Of a stretch of 64,000 bases of DNA, positions 17,975-26,879 are shown piece after piece. Source of the stretch: Algoriphagus sp. Its GTDB lineage: Bacteria; Bacteroidota; Bacteroidia; Cytophagales; Cyclobacteriaceae. Position 1 is the first letter of the stretch. Each line of letters starts with the position of its first letter. The DNA lies in assembly GCF_030694375.1 (NCBI RefSeq), contig NZ_JAUXYL010000040.1, positions 1-64,000 on the forward strand, written 5' to 3'. The translations under genes were made by a program, and so were the position numbers. The notes under the pieces were generated by a model. It was not told the origin of the DNA and searched no databases. It saw only the letters and a program-made list of their open reading frames with translations.

Positions 17975-18023
17975 TTTCTAATTTTAGACTTACACTTTTA
18001 TCCCAATCGGCACTTACAAAGAT

Positions 18024-19574
18024 ATGGCAATCATCAGCACTTTGCTAAAAAAAGGCATCCGCCTCAGAGAGAGTTTAGAACAGGAATATTCCAGTCCAAT
18101 CGATCTCCAAAAGCAACAATTGAAAAAGCTTTTGCTTAAGGCTGAGCGAACAGAGATTGGAAAAAAATATGATTTTCACGGGATTTTGAACACTTTCCGA
18201 TTGGGCAATGAAGAATTCTATGAGCGCTATAAGGATCAAGTTCCAATTTATGACTATGATTCAATTCATGCTGAATTTTGGCAAAAACTTCAGGAAGGCA
18301 AGAAAAACATCACTTGGCCGGGTGCAGTCAAATATTTTGCTTTGAGCTCGGGCACTTCAGGGGCTACATCCAAATATATTCCTATCACCAAGGATATGGT
18401 AAAGGCAATACGTCGGACAGGGGTGCGGCAGATTTTGAGTCTTTCCAAATACGATTTGCCGGACTCATTATTTTCCAAAGGGATTTTGATGCTTGGAGGA
18501 AGTACGGATTTGGACTTTAATGGCACCTATTTTTCTGGAGACTTAAGTGGAATTACAGCCAGCAAGCTTCCGATTTGGCTTCAACGCTTCTATAAGCCGG
18601 GTAAGAAAATCGCACGGAACAGGAATTGGGGAGATAAGCTGGATCAAATTGTGAAGAAAGCAAAAGATTGGGATATAGGGATTATCGTAGGTGTTCCGGC
18701 CTGGCTGCAGCTGTTGATGGAAAAGATCATTACGCACTATGGAGTGAAGGATATTCATGAGATATGGCCTAATCTTCAGATTTTTGTGCATGGTGGAGTC
18801 TCATTTGAACCTTACAGAAAAGGCTTTGAAAGCTTACTTGGCAGGCCCTTGATCTACATCGAGACCTATCTGGCTTCAGAGGGGTTTTTGGCTTTTCAGG
18901 CTATTCCAAACCGTAAATCCATGCGTCTGGTACTCAACAATGGGGTTTTTCATGAATTTATTCCCTTTTCGGAAGCAAATTTTGATGAAAATGGAAATGT
19001 AAAAAAGACAGCTAAAACGCTCAAAATCGATGAGGTCGAAGAGGGTAAGGATTACGCGCTGCTGATCACAACGTGTGCTGGTGCATGGCGGTATTTAATC
19101 GGTGATGTGGTCAGATTTATATCCAAAGAGGAGTCTGAAATCATCATTACCGGCCGAACGAAGCATTTTCTCAGTCTCTGCGGTGAGCATTTATCGGTAG
19201 ACAATATGAATAAAGCTATCGAACTGGCAGCTGAGGAGCTTAATTTCCGAGTGAAAGAATTTACAGTATTGGGTGTTCCTTACAAAAACCTGTTTGCTCA
19301 TCATTGGTTTGTAGGTTCCGATGACTTGGTGGATTCAGAGAAGCTGAAAGAAGCGCTTGATTCTCATCTTAAAGCCCTCAATGATGACTACGCCGTCGAA
19401 CGAAAACATGCGCTTAAAAAGATAGAAATTGATGTTTTGCCCTCCTCCCTATTTTATGATTGGATGAGAGCTCAAGGAAAAGAAGGTGGTCAAAATAAAT
19501 TCCCACGGGTTTTAAAAGGGGAGAAGGCGGACAGTTGGCAGCAGTTTTTGAAAGAATCAACTTCCGGCCAATGA
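18024..19574 (+). CDS. GH3-family acyl-adenylating enzyme
   Basis: A 516-residue protein of the GH3 family, which in plants joins amino acids to auxin or jasmonate through acyl-adenylates. The ATP-binding motif is in FALSSGTSGATSKYIPIT (about residues 108-125). Further adenylation-type motifs are IETYLASEGFLAFQ and LITTCAGAWRYLIGDVVRF, followed by IIITGRTKHFLSLCGEHLS. Bacterial members are frequent in Bacteroidota and their substrates are mostly unknown. The stop codon overlaps the LysE-family start (ATGA), so the two genes are coupled. Confidence 0.9.
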   Translation: MAIISTLLKKGIRLRESLEQEYSSPIDLQKQQLKKLLLKAERTEIGKKYDFHGILNTFRLGNEEFYERYKDQVPIYDYDSIHAEFWQKLQEGKKNITWPGAVKYFALSSGTSGATSKYIPITKDMVKAIRRTGVRQILSLSKYDLPDSLFSKGILMLGGSTDLDFNGTYFSGDLSGITASKLPIWLQRFYKPGKKIARNRNWGDKLDQIVKKAKDWDIGIIVGVPAWLQLLMEKIITHYGVKDIHEIWPNLQIFVHGGVSFEPYRKGFESLLGRPLIYIETYLASEGFLAFQAIPNRKSMRLVLNNGVFHEFIPFSEANFDENGNVKKTAKTLKIDEVEEGKDYALLITTCAGAWRYLIGDVVRFISKEESEIIITGRTKHFLSLCGEHLSVDNMNKAIELAAEELNFRVKEFTVLGVPYKNLFAHHWFVGSDDLVDSEKLKEALDSHLKALNDDYAVERKHALKKIEIDVLPSSLFYDWMRAQGKEGGQNKFPRVLKGEKADSWQQFLKESTSGQ

Positions 19575-20194
19575 TACAAACACTTTGGGAGGGAGTCAGT
19601 ATGGGACTTTTGCTTTCGGCAATTGTAGGCCCGGTGTTTTTCACTTTGATACAAAACAGCATGGAGCATGGATTTAGATATGCGGCCGTGCTGGCCTTGG
19701 GAATCCTTCTGAGTGATACAGTTTATGTAATCCTGACATTTTTTGGAATCAAATTTTTAGCAGAGGCTATTTATTTCCAACTGATTTTAGGCTACGTCGG
19801 AGGGTTGATCTTGATCGGCTTTGGAATCAGCTCCTTGTTAAAAAAGAAAATTTCCCGACCAAACACCGGAGGGATTGAAATCCCAACAAAGCGAAAGCGG
19901 ACTGCATTTGCAAAAGGATTTGGTGTAAACGGGGTGAATCCATTCGTACTTCTTTTTTGGATTTCGATCGCAAGTTTAGTCTCAACCAAAGACCTATGGC
20001 AGGGAGCAGACATCAGCGCTTACTATTTTGGGATTTTGCTCACTGTTTTTGCAATAGATTTATTAAAGGCTTTTTTAGCTAAGCAACTGTCGCACATGAT
20101 GACACCGCGGCTGATGTGGTTGCTAAACAAAGCGGTAGGGCTAGTGATGATATTCTTTGGTTTGCGATTGATCTGGCATACTTTCGGGAGCTAA
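19571..20194 (+). CDS. LysE/RhtB family amino acid exporter
   Basis: An inner-membrane exporter of about 207 residues with six predicted helices. I use the ATG at 19571 (MIQTLWEGVSMGLLLSAIVGPVFF), which overlaps the stop of the GH3-like gene. The N-terminal G-x-x-x-GPVFF-x-L motif is the family hallmark. FGVNGVNPFVLLFWISI matches the conserved N-P-x-x-x-x-F segment. The coupling to an amino acid-conjugating type enzyme hints that the pair may handle a conjugated amino acid, which is inference only. Confidence 0.88.
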   Translation: MIQTLWEGVSMGLLLSAIVGPVFFTLIQNSMEHGFRYAAVLALGILLSDTVYVILTFFGIKFLAEAIYFQLILGYVGGLILIGFGISSLLKKKISRPNTGGIEIPTKRKRTAFAKGFGVNGVNPFVLLFWISIASLVSTKDLWQGADISAYYFGILLTVFAIDLLKAFLAKQLSHMMTPRLMWLLNKAVGLVMIFFGLRLIWHTFGS

Positions 20195-20230
20195 ACCAAA
20201 CCTTCGATCTCACTTTCGGTTTTATAGAAA

Positions 20231-20830
20231 ATGAAAAAATCACCGCTTATCATAAGCTTACTCGTAGTTTTTATTCTTTTGCTGACCTCAGAGGCCTTCG
20301 CACAGGAAATTCCGGCATTATCCGATTTTAACCGAACCCGATTGGACTATAATCAAAAGGGAATGATAATCCTTGGATCCTGGGCTGTTGGAAATATGGT
20401 TTGGGGTGGGATAGGAGCGAGTCAGACTATCGGGCAAAACAAAGCCTTCCACCAAATGAACCTCTATTGGAATTCAGTCAACCTGATGATTGCAGGATTT
20501 GGCTATTGGCAGGCTACCAAGGAGGTGCCCGGGACTGATTTTTGGGCGACAATGGAGGGACAGCAGGGAATTGAAAAAGTCTTGCTCTTAAATGGAGCCT
20601 TGGATGTGGCCTACATGGCTGGAGGGTTTTTTATGAAGGAGCGAGGACTTCGAAAAGGCAACGACCGACTTATCGGTTTTGGAAAATCAGTCATTCTTCA
20701 AGGTGCTTTCTTATTGGCTTTTGATGGAGTGATGTACGGCTTTCATCACGTTCATGGAAAGGAGCTTCCGAATTTGGTCCAAAATATCAGTTTGGGGCCT
20801 ACAGGTGTATATTTCAGAATGAATTTTTAA
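20231..20830 (+). CDS. Conserved membrane protein, Bacteroidota-type
   Basis: A 199-residue protein with a signal peptide (ISLLVVFILLLTSEAFAQE) followed by about four hydrophobic segments: IILGSWAVGNMVWGGIGA, NLMIAGFGYW, LDVAYMAGGFFM and LQGAFLLAFDGVMYGFHHVHG. A conserved-looking FHQMNLYWNSVNLM segment lies between them. I do not recognise a characterised family with confidence. It follows the LysE gene by 36 bp on the same strand and may be cotranscribed. Confidence 0.75.
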   Translation: MKKSPLIISLLVVFILLLTSEAFAQEIPALSDFNRTRLDYNQKGMIILGSWAVGNMVWGGIGASQTIGQNKAFHQMNLYWNSVNLMIAGFGYWQATKEVPGTDFWATMEGQQGIEKVLLLNGALDVAYMAGGFFMKERGLRKGNDRLIGFGKSVILQGAFLLAFDGVMYGFHHVHGKELPNLVQNISLGPTGVYFRMNF

Positions 20831-20902
20831 AATAATGCTTTATTTTGAACTAGTTTTTGAATAATCCGTAATTTTAGTTATTTCCTTTATAATCCTCGTA
20901 TT

Positions 20903-21436
20903 ATGAAAAACCTATTCCCATTACTCGCTCTGGTTTTTATTTTGGGTTCTTGCAAGGTTTCAGAAGTCGTTTCCGTGGATACCCTTACAAATCCTGAAAT
21001 GATGAAAGCGTATCAGACATTTAAAATGATAGAAGAGGATTATTCTGACAAAAGGAATGAACAGATCAAACTTTCGTTTAGAGATAAGTTGATTGAATTT
21101 GGATTTGAGGAGACTTCAGAAAATCCTGATTTTTTGATTCAGGGTGTCATTGTTTCGAGAGATTTTATTAAAGAAGGAGGACAATTTTATACTTCGTCTA
21201 TTCCGGGCCCTTTTTATAGTGCCAGTAATTCAGGTAATTCGATTCCTAGCGCTGGCAGTAGAGGAGTGATTAATCGTGGAATGATCGGAAAGGTCATTTT
21301 CCTTATTCAAGATTCCAAAACAAATGAAATCGCCTGGATGGGAATCAGTTCAGGAGTCGTTTATGGGGGTAGTCGTCAGTTTGAACTCGATAAAATGGAT
21401 CTTGTACTCCATCAGTTACTGACTTCGTTATACTGA
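20903..21436 (+). CDS. DUF4136-like lipoprotein
   Basis: A 177-residue lipoprotein (LVFILGSCKVS lipobox). The body resembles DUF4136 proteins: a first strand with YQTFKM, an amphipathic helix with L.F.DKLIEFGFEETSENPDFLIQG (the dPDflv pattern), a low-complexity Ser/Gly loop, then IFLIQDSKTNEIAWMG and a C-terminal helix. Function is unknown; such proteins sit on the periplasmic side of a membrane. Confidence 0.78.
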   Translation: MKNLFPLLALVFILGSCKVSEVVSVDTLTNPEMMKAYQTFKMIEEDYSDKRNEQIKLSFRDKLIEFGFEETSENPDFLIQGVIVSRDFIKEGGQFYTSSIPGPFYSASNSGNSIPSAGSRGVINRGMIGKVIFLIQDSKTNEIAWMGISSGVVYGGSRQFELDKMDLVLHQLLTSLY

Positions 21437-21526
21437 TAATGAAGCGAGGTAGTCTAATGCGTAGAAGGTGGAGTCTGTAAGAAATGAGGGCAAAGCTTAG
21501 GTTTAAAATACTTTTATCTTTGTCCT

Positions 21527-21865
21527 ATGGAAAATTTATCGCCTTGCCCTAAGTGCAATTCCGAATACACGTATGAAATGGACAACTTAATGGTCTGTCC
21601 GGATTGTGGATATGAATGGGATCCCAATGAAATGCCGGAAGTTGAAATCGGGCTGGTGGTAAAAGATGCAAATGGGACAATGCTCGCCAATGGAGATTCG
21701 GTGGTAATTGCAAAAGATCTTCCCGTAAAAGGTGCTCCAAAATCAATCAAAGCCGGCACTAAAGTCAAAAATATCCGACTCGTCGAAGGCGACCATAATA
21801 TTGATTGCAAAATCGAAGGTTTTGGTTCGATGGCACTGAAATCGGAGTTTGTAAGGAAAGCTTGA
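21527..21865 (+). CDS. YjdM/PhnA family zinc-ribbon protein
   Basis: A 112-residue cytoplasmic protein with an N-terminal zinc ribbon ([11 protein letters not shown]...CPDCGYEW) and a C-terminal SH3-like domain ending [24 protein letters not shown]. This layout is that of E. coli YjdM, formerly PhnA. Despite the old name, it is not established as phosphonoacetate hydrolase. Length matches the family exactly. Confidence 0.93.
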   Translation: MENLSPCPKCNSEYTYEMDNLMVCPDCGYEWDPNEMPEVEIGLVVKDANGTMLANGDSVVIAKDLPVKGAPKSIKAGTKVKNIRLVEGDHNIDCKIEGFGSMALKSEFVRKA

Positions 21866-22080
21866 TTTTGAGTATGCAGTCTCAGTTTTCAGTAGGCAGA
21901 TTAAAAAGCTTTAGCTTTTTTCTTTGTGGACTTGAAAAGGATTAATTCCCTTTTAATTCTTGGAGTTCTGTGAAGGATTGGTACTGCCTTTTCTTTTTTC
22001 CTTGGTGCATTCTTTGCGGTTAAAAAACTCACCATGAAAGCGGTTTCGCCCTGAGCGGAGTCGAAGCCTGTTGTCTATAT
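21866..22080. repeat. Intergenic stretch of dispersed repeat fragments
   Basis: No gene is seen. Fragments resemble repeats elsewhere in the window: a TTCTTGGAGTTCTGTG piece, CTTGGTGCATTCTTTGCGG near 22000-22020, and CCCTGAGCGGAGTCGAAGC near 22049-22068, the last like one arm of the 45-bp palindrome at 36804. Confidence 0.55.
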
Positions 22081-22087
22081 GACAAAA

Positions 22088-22120
22088 AAAATCCCTCCGG
22101 AGTGAACCAGAGGGATTTTA
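22088..22120 (-). terminator. Terminator of alanine dehydrogenase gene
   Basis: A 9-bp stem (AAATCCCTC with GAGGGATTT) and, on the minus strand, a T7 run directly after it. It lies 21 bases past the stop codon of the gene at 22141. Confidence 0.85.
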
Positions 22121-22140
22121 TCAATTTAAAAGCTTTTAGA

Positions 22141-23256
22141 TTAAGCCAAATATTTATCTACTGGCGTGTAAGGCATATTGAATGCCTGAGCGACTGCTTC
22201 ATAGACGATTTCTCCATTGATTACATTCAAGCCCGGAACCAAATCAGGATTTTCCTGCGCCGCTTTTTTCCATCCTTTGTCAGCCAATTGCATAGCGTAT
22301 GGCAAAGTGGCATTGGTCAAGGCCAGCGTAGAAGTATAAGGAACTGCTCCAGGCATGTTGGCTACGCAATAGTGTACCACATCATCAATGATGTAAGTAG
22401 GATTTTCGTGAGTGGTTGGTCTGCATGTCTCAATACATCCACCTTGATCCACAGCGACGTCAACCAGGACTGTTCCAGGTCTCATTTCCTTTAACATATC
22501 ACGGGTGATCAGGTGAGGAGCTTTTGCCCCCGGTATCAAAACAGCCCCGACGATCAAGTCATGGTCTTTGATGAGTTTGCGAACATTGTATTCGTTGGAC
22601 ATCATCGTTTTTACATTGGCAGGCATGACGTCTGCCAAGTATCTCATTCTTGGCAGCGATACGTCCATTATGGTGACATCAGCTCCCAATCCCGCTGCCA
22701 TCCAGGCCGCCTGAGTACCTACGATTCCACCACCCAGAATAAGAACTTTTGCCGGAAGCACACCCGGGACACCACCCAAAAGGATACCCCGACCTTTTAA
22801 TGGCTTCTCCAAATAATTTGCTCCTTTTTGGATTGCCATTCTACCGGCTACCTCAGACATTGGAACCAGCAGCGGAAGACTTCTGTCTGCTTTTTCAACA
22901 GTCTCATAAGCCAAACAAACTGCTTTGCTTGCAACCATTGCCTTGGTCAAGGGCTCATACGAAGCAAAGTGAAAATAGGTAAACAACAACTGATTTTCCT
23001 TGATCAATTTGTATTCAGATTCGATCGGCTCTTTGACCTTCATGATCATTTCGGCGATTTCGTAAGTAGCTTCAATGGTTGGTAGAATTCTGGCACCTGC
23101 AGCCTCGTACTCAGAATCCAGAAAACCGCTTCCTTCGCCCGCTGTATGCTGAACATAAACGGTATGACCTCTCTTGATCAATTCTTTTGCGCCAGCCGGA
23201 GTGAGGGCCACCCGGTTTTCGTTGTTTTTAATTTCCTTAGGAACACCTATTATCAT
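22141..23256 (-). CDS. ald: Alanine dehydrogenase
   Basis: NAD-dependent L-alanine dehydrogenase (alanine to pyruvate plus ammonia), 371 residues, the usual length. The N-terminal MIIGVPKEIKNNENRVALTP is the family signature, with the substrate Lys in the FTYFHFA/VKEP region. The Rossmann dinucleotide-binding motif is LILGGGIVGTQAAWMAAGLGA. VDVAVDQGGCIET and HYCVANMPGAVPYTST complete the match. It is transcribed divergently from the fused E1 gene across a 428-bp intergenic region and has its own candidate promoter. Confidence 0.95.
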   Translation of the reverse strand: MIIGVPKEIKNNENRVALTPAGAKELIKRGHTVYVQHTAGEGSGFLDSEYEAAGARILPTIEATYEIAEMIMKVKEPIESEYKLIKENQLLFTYFHFASYEPLTKAMVASKAVCLAYETVEKADRSLPLLVPMSEVAGRMAIQKGANYLEKPLKGRGILLGGVPGVLPAKVLILGGGIVGTQAAWMAAGLGADVTIMDVSLPRMRYLADVMPANVKTMMSNEYNVRKLIKDHDLIVGAVLIPGAKAPHLITRDMLKEMRPGTVLVDVAVDQGGCIETCRPTTHENPTYIIDDVVHYCVANMPGAVPYTSTLALTNATLPYAMQLADKGWKKAAQENPDLVPGLNVINGEIVYEAVAQAFNMPYTPVDKYLA

Positions 23257-23287
23257 GACTAGTGTATTTGGATTTGAATATTCGCTG

Positions 23288-23315
23288 CAAAGATAAGAAG
23301 CAAAGAGAATCCAAA
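23288..23315 (-). promoter_or_regulatory. Candidate ald promoter (Bacteroidota type)
   Basis: On the minus strand TTTG (23315-23312) lies 16 bases before TATCTTTG (23295-23288), which fits the TTTG/TAnnTTTG promoter pattern of this phylum with slightly short spacing. The start codon is 32 bp further on. Confidence 0.6.
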
Positions 23316-23600
23316 AAGTCGATTAAAAAATAGTGTTTGGTATCGATTTGGTGAAATGATGTATTTCCAAAGTTTATTTCACTTTTCTTCTGGATAATAC
23401 AGATTATTCCAAAATTTAATTTTTTAAAGATGAATATTTCGAATATTTTTTTCTTAAAACTTTTATTGAGGGTATTTTTCTCAATTGTTGATTTTCAAAC
23501 AAAACGATTGTTTGTTACAAAATCTCAAAATAAAATTTCATTGAGCTGAAAATTTAGCAATTGATTCGAAATTTTTGATTGTTAAAATGTAATCCCGAAA

Positions 23601-23631
23601 TTTGCATCGAACTCAATTTTGGCTATTTTTG
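23601..23631 (+). promoter_or_regulatory. Candidate promoter of the fused E1 gene
   Basis: TTTG (23601-23604), 19 bases, then TATTTTTG (23624-23631), a full match to the Bacteroidota TTTG/TAnnTTTG pattern with standard spacing. The ATG follows at 23685, leaving a leader of about 45-50 nt. The rest of the 23257-23684 gap is AT-rich and shows no gene. Confidence 0.7.
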
Positions 23632-23684
23632 ATAGTAACAAGCACTAATTCAAAGCCCAAAGTAACCCTTAGATTAAATTACAA

Positions 23685-26099
23685 ATGGCAATAACCAAAT
23701 CACAAACACATTTTCCAGTGATCTCACCCCTTCACAAAGAAGAAGTTTTGAAGGATTTCAAATTGGCTGTCACCAGTAGACATGCTTCTTTGATGGGACG
23801 AAAAGAAGTCTTCATGGGAAAAGCGAAATTTGGGATTTTTGGAGATGGGAAAGAGCTGGCTCAGATTGCGATGGCTAAAGCTTTTCAATTGGGAGATTTT
23901 AGATCAGGATATTATCGCGATCAAACTTTTATGATGGCAATTGGGGAGTTGAACGTACAGCAATATTTTGCGCAGCTGTATGCACACACCGATGTGGAAG
24001 CTGATCCCGCAAGTGCGGGACGATTGATGAACGGACATTTTGCAACCCGATCCATCGACGATAACGGTGCTTGGAAAGACCTCACCAAAAAGTATAATTC
24101 AGCAGCTGATATTTCACCTACAGCGGCTCAAATGCCCAAGCTTTTGGGTTTGGCATACGCATCCAAACTTTTTCGTGAAAATAAAGGACTCAAGGGGCTC
24201 AGTCAATTTTCTGTCAATGGAAACGAAGTAGCTTGGGGTACCATCGGCAACGCATCCACCTCTGAGGGGATGTTTTTTGAATCTATCAATGCTGCCGGAG
24301 TACTTCAGGTACCGATGGTAATCTCTGTATGGGATGATGGATATGGTATCTCGGTGCCTAAAGAATATCATACGACCAAGGGAAGCATTTCCGAAGTATT
24401 GATGGGATTTGAGCGGAATGAAAATGAAAAAGGATTTGAAATCATCCGTGTAAAAGGTTGGGACTATGAAGGATTGAAGCAAGCCTTCAGTCATGCCGGA
24501 AGTGTGGCACGGACATCCCATGTTCCGGTTTTGATTCATGTGGAAGACATGACCCAACCGCAAGGGCACTCCACTTCCGGATCGCATGAGCGCTATAAAT
24601 CAGCCGAGCGATTGCAGTGGGAAAAAGATTGGGATTGCATTGCCAAATTCAGGGAATATATCATTTCAAGTGGTATAGCTAGCGATGATACGCTTGACCA
24701 AATTGAATCAGAGGCAAAGGTTGAGGTTAAAAAATTAAAAGAGGCAGCTTGGAATGAATTTTCGGGTGAAATCAAAATTGAGATTCAGGAAGTCCTCCAA
24801 CTGTTAAAATCTACTGCTGAAAAAAGCACCCGGAAAGTTGTGCTGCTCCAGTTGGTGGAGGATTTGTCAAAAACAATCAATCCCATCCGAAAGGATGTCA
24901 TTGCTACCGTGCGTAAAGCCTTACTCTTGTTAAGGTTTGATTCTGAAAGTATAAAAAGTGAACTCAAGCTTTGGTATAAAGCTCAGGAAGAAAAAAACTT
25001 TGACCGATACAACAGTCATTTGTATAGTCAAACCCAATGGGCGGTTGATAAAATTGAGGAGGTTCCGGTAGTCTACAATGAAAAATCAGCCATGGTAGAT
25101 GGGCGAGAGATTTTACAGGCATTCTTTGATTACACCTTGGAAAAAGATCCCCGGTTTTTTGCATTCGGAGAAGATGTGGGAAAAATCGGTGACGTTAACC
25201 AAGCCTTTTCAGGGCTTCAGGCAAAGTATGGTGAAAGTCGGGTATCAGATACAGGCATTCGCGAATGTACCATCATCGGTCAGGGAATCGGTACTGCGCT
25301 GAGAGGTCTGAGACCGGTGGCCGAAATCCAATACTTGGATTATTTGCTCTATGGTTTGCAAATGCTTTCGGATGATTTGGCTTCACTGCTCTACAGAACC
25401 AAAGGAGGTCAAAAGGCACCCTTAATTGTAAGAACCCGGGGACATCGACTCGAAGGAGTTTGGCATTCCGGTTCACCGATGGGGATGATTCTTTCGTCGC
25501 TTCGTGGGATGATCGTATGTGTTCCCAGAGATATGACTCAGGCTGCAGGGATGTACAAGACACTATTGGAGGCTGATGAACCTGCCATCGTAATCGAGTG
25601 CCTCAATGGATATCGACTTAAAGAAAAGATGCCGGCTAACCTGGGGGAATACAATGTCACTTTGGGTAAACCGGAAATTCTCCGTGAGGGTAAGGATTTG
25701 ACCATTGTCACTTACGGAAGTATGTGTCGAATAGTAATGGAAGCTGCGGATGTTTTGGATGAAATCGGGATTTCCATCGAAGTTATTGATGTTCAAACAC
25801 TGTTGCCGTTTGATACCTTTGGAATAATAGGGGAGTCTATCAAAAGCACGAACCGAGTTATTTTTGCAGATGAAGATGTGCCAGGAGGGGCTTCAGCATT
25901 TATGCTACAGCAAGTAATCGAAAATCAGGACATATTTAAATCTCTGGACTCCGAACCACAAACAATCGCAGCCAAAGCGCACAGACCGGCTTATTCTTCC
26001 GATGGTGACTACTTTTCAAAGCCAAGTGTAGACGATGTGGTGGAGAAGGTTTATCAAGTGATGCATGAATCCAATCCGAAAAAATTTCCAGCCCTGTAA
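23685..26099 (+). CDS. 2-oxoacid dehydrogenase E1, fused alpha and beta subunits
   Basis: An 804-residue ThDP enzyme in which E1-alpha (about 1-450) and E1-beta (about 465-804) are fused. It probably catalyses oxidative decarboxylation of branched-chain 2-oxoacids or pyruvate as part of a dehydrogenase complex. The alpha half has the YYRDQTFMMAIG and SAGRLMNGHF motifs. The ThDP region reads GNASTSEG...VWDDGYGIS (N189, D218), whereas canonical E1-alpha has GDG...NNGYAIS. The beta half shows FGEDVG, DTGIRECTIIGQGIG and the LIVRTRGH segment. No E2 gene is adjacent. The same fusion is common in Bacteroidota. Confidence 0.92.
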   Translation: MAITKSQTHFPVISPLHKEEVLKDFKLAVTSRHASLMGRKEVFMGKAKFGIFGDGKELAQIAMAKAFQLGDFRSGYYRDQTFMMAIGELNVQQYFAQLYAHTDVEADPASAGRLMNGHFATRSIDDNGAWKDLTKKYNSAADISPTAAQMPKLLGLAYASKLFRENKGLKGLSQFSVNGNEVAWGTIGNASTSEGMFFESINAAGVLQVPMVISVWDDGYGISVPKEYHTTKGSISEVLMGFERNENEKGFEIIRVKGWDYEGLKQAFSHAGSVARTSHVPVLIHVEDMTQPQGHSTSGSHERYKSAERLQWEKDWDCIAKFREYIISSGIASDDTLDQIESEAKVEVKKLKEAAWNEFSGEIKIEIQEVLQLLKSTAEKSTRKVVLLQLVEDLSKTINPIRKDVIATVRKALLLLRFDSESIKSELKLWYKAQEEKNFDRYNSHLYSQTQWAVDKIEEVPVVYNEKSAMVDGREILQAFFDYTLEKDPRFFAFGEDVGKIGDVNQAFSGLQAKYGESRVSDTGIRECTIIGQGIGTALRGLRPVAEIQYLDYLLYGLQMLSDDLASLLYRTKGGQKAPLIVRTRGHRLEGVWHSGSPMGMILSSLRGMIVCVPRDMTQAAGMYKTLLEADEPAIVIECLNGYRLKEKMPANLGEYNVTLGKPEILREGKDLTIVTYGSMCRIVMEAADVLDEIGISIEVIDVQTLLPFDTFGIIGESIKSTNRVIFADEDVPGGASAFMLQQVIENQDIFKSLDSEPQTIAAKAHRPAYSSDGDYFSKPSVDDVVEKVYQVMHESNPKKFPAL

Positions 26100-26100
26100 C

Positions 26101-26134
26101 CATAAAAAAAGCCCTTTTAAGGGCTTTTTTTATG
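26101..26134. terminator. Bidirectional terminator between convergent genes
   Basis: A perfect palindrome with 16-base arms around a 2-base centre, GCCCTT paired with AAGGGC inside A/T runs. It starts two bases after the E1 stop and overlaps the stop codon of the convergent lipoprotein gene at 26130. Confidence 0.9.
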
Positions 26135-26810
26135 GTTTATTTCTTGTGATCTGTCTCAATGTGACTTCTGGACTTGAAACTTCATTACTTCGATTCAAAG
26201 CCCGATCTTGAACCTGTACATCAATTCTGATGGTGTCATTTCTAAAAATGGACTCCCATCCGGATGATAGCATTCGATACTTAATGTTGCCTTCTACAGC
26301 TTGTCCTTCTTCTGTTGTCAGGATTCTTGGAAATCGTCCGTTGAAAGTAGTGAAGAACGGAGGGTTTTGCCATCTGAACTCAGTGAATCTGCCGCTTCTC
26401 TTGATGTAGAATCTTACAAAAATATTGTATTGGTTTTCGTTTTGTTCTACCCAGATTGTGTCTTTTACAACTGTATTGTTGATAATCGGATCTATGACCC
26501 AATCGATAGGATTGTAGCTTGGTGCTCCGGCAGGTCTTTTGGAATAAGTAATCAGATTGCCCGCCGCATCTCTTTTGTATGTCAGTGGATTAAAAGGCGG
26601 GTTAATATCCGAAGGCGAAAGACCTAGGTCTCCCTCAGCATCCTTGAAGTTTACACTTATAATCAAAGAATCAGCACCGGAGGTAGGGACATATTCAATG
26701 GTTGAAAATTCAATTTCTGGAACGCTCGGAAAATTTTCCGGTGGACTGATGCAAGAGGTCCAGCCAAAGGCTGTGATCAACATAAATCCTGAATAGTTTT
26801 TGATTCGCAT
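26130..26810 (-). CDS. Bacteroidota-type lipoprotein of unknown function
   Basis: A 226-residue protein with a short hydrophobic N-terminus and a plausible lipobox (GWTSC at about residues 15-19). The mature part looks all-beta: EIEFSTIEYVPTSGADSLIISVNFKDAEGDLGLS has the SL.ISV.F.D.DGDLGL pattern often seen in Cytophagales lipoproteins. No catalytic motif is visible. Its stop codon lies inside the shared terminator with the E1 gene. It is divergent from the LuxE-like gene. Confidence 0.8.
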   Translation of the reverse strand: MRIKNYSGFMLITAFGWTSCISPPENFPSVPEIEFSTIEYVPTSGADSLIISVNFKDAEGDLGLSPSDINPPFNPLTYKRDAAGNLITYSKRPAGAPSYNPIDWVIDPIINNTVVKDTIWVEQNENQYNIFVRFYIKRSGRFTEFRWQNPPFFTTFNGRFPRILTTEEGQAVEGNIKYRMLSSGWESIFRNDTIRIDVQVQDRALNRSNEVSSPEVTLRQITRNKP

Positions 26811-26879
26811 CGGCTCAAGGTAAATTTACTCCCGAAAATAACGTTAGTTTTTCTCAGTAAAAACGCAAAATATAAAACG

